Origin: Burkholderiaceae bacterium
GTDB taxonomy: Bacteria; Pseudomonadota; Gammaproteobacteria; Burkholderiales; Burkholderiaceae
Assembly: GCA_947448695.1 (NCBI GenBank)
Contig: CANFOL010000023.1
Coordinates: 1-33,301 of the forward strand
DNA: 33,301 nt
Reading direction: 5' to 3'
Both the position numbers and the translations under genes were made by a program. The notes beneath the pieces are model-generated. The model had not been told where the DNA came from and did no database searches. It saw only the letters and a program-made list of their open reading frames with translations. This document shows, piece after piece, positions 32,846-33,301 of this stretch; the first letter of the stretch is position 1; every line of letters begins with the position of its first letter.

Positions 32846-33154
32846 CTACGACGTATTGGCTATACCAAATGGAATATGCACCATTGGAATATCTCCGGCC
32901 TCCGACTCTAGATGACTCTTTTGATCATCAAAAAACATATGGGGTTTAAGAATTGACAATATTCGATCCTTTTTCATTCCGCCCAAAAAGAATGTTTCAT
33001 TTGCGCTAACACCCCAGGCCTCCAGTGTAGTCACCACCCTTTCATGAGCAGGCGCATTGCGGGCTGTCACAATGGACGTCCTAATGATTCGCTTATATCC
33101 TGGATCCATTTCTTGCTCCCTATCTTCAAGCTTCTGCATAAAAGACAGCTTCTT
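32846..33154 (-). pseudogene. 5'-nucleotidase (PF06189-like), C-terminal part cut by an insertion sequence
   Basis: The minus strand encodes the last 102 residues of a cytosolic 5'-nucleotidase of the PF06189 type: KKLSFMQKLEDREQEM, RTSIVTARNAPAHERVVTTL, EAWGVSANETFFLGGMKKDR and ILKPHMFFDDQKSHLES, with DD near the end as phosphatase Asp residues. Family similarity runs upstream past the first ATG (33137-33139) to the KK codons ending at 33154, and stops exactly where the IS3-type end begins at 33155. The missing N-terminal two thirds should lie beyond the element. The enzyme would dephosphorylate nucleoside monophosphates; this copy is broken. Confidence 0.75.
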
Positions 33155-33301
33155 TGATCTGACCTAATTTTTAGTACCACTCCCAAAGAGAGGATTTTTT
33201 GATAATCTATCTCTAAAAGGAGTAAAAAATGCCTAAAGGTCAACGTATTAAACCGGAACAAATTGTGATGTTATTGCGTCAAGTCGAAGTTTTGACTGCC
33301 A
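33155..33301 (+). mobile_element. IS3-family insertion sequence, left end (partial)
   Basis: The element begins with TGATCTGACCTAATTTTTAG at 33155, a terminal repeat of the IS3-family TGA-C-TGACC type, immediately at the break in the 5'-nucleotidase frame. It is followed by a 70-bp leader and the first transposase gene, then leaves the window. The right end and target duplication are not visible. Confidence 0.75.
33229..33301 (+). CDS. IS3-family transposase OrfA (partial)
   Basis: ATG at 33229-33231 preceded by AGGAG opens a frame MPKGQRIKPEQIVMLLRQVE followed by VLTA, which runs off the window. The PEQIVxLLRQxEV pattern is the start of IS3-family OrfA (HTH_Tnp_1 helix-turn-helix DNA-binding protein); the OrfB integrase would follow outside the window. 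Confidence 0.8.
   Translation, partial: MPKGQRIKPEQIVMLLRQVEVLTA

Overview
The window looks like a chromosome segment of a freshwater-type betaproteobacterium (Burkholderiales). A Polynucleobacter-like member is the best guess, inferred from moderate G+C, a monofunctional RelA, the wrbA-DUF2069 pair, several orphan TctC/Bug periplasmic binding proteins and a DASH cryptochrome. No ribosomal or other definitive taxonomic marker is present, so this is inference.

Layout. Positions 1-149 are the right end of an ISL3-family insertion sequence (transposase C-terminus and terminal repeat), abutting the terminator of a minus-strand tRNA-Val(GAC). From 289 to 6450 a minus-strand run encodes relA, an alpha/beta hydrolase, a CDF metal exporter, the two subunits of a 3-oxoacid-type CoA-transferase and an SDR dehydrogenase. 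ETF-ubiquinone oxidoreductase (plus) follows, then a minus-strand block of MFS transporter, aroC, a CBS protein and a YihY-type membrane protein, then plus-strand wrbA and DUF2069. These are mostly core genes. Positions 12987-13343 hold a decayed winged-helix regulator, recoverable across three frameshifts and one early stop.

The most distinctive region is 13.8-25.4 kb. Two TctC/Bug binding proteins and a duplicated EthD-like protein lie on the minus strand. Divergent from them is a plus-strand operon of AA_synth-fold protein, enamidase-like amidohydrolase and FAD monooxygenase. Converging on that operon is a minus-strand operon of ABC solute-binding protein, UbiD-type decarboxylase, fused double permease and ATPase. 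Together these read as import plus decarboxylation, ring hydroxylation and lactam/enamide hydrolysis of an unknown, probably N-heteroaromatic, carboxylic acid. The enamidase-like protein has Gln in place of the first His of the HxH metal motif.

From 25.4 to 31.2 kb come a degenerate non-coding stretch, DUF427, a glyoxalase-fold protein, cryptochrome DASH, MmgE/PrpD and a third TctC/Bug protein; the last two look richer in G+C than their surroundings. The right end is accessory DNA: a hipA 3' remnant and a PrlF/YhaV toxin-antitoxin pair flanked by imperfect 37-bp direct repeats, with a toxin gene that has no standard start codon; then a small ACAGGG-repeat patch, and a 5'-nucleotidase gene cut exactly at the left end of an IS3-family element that runs off the window.
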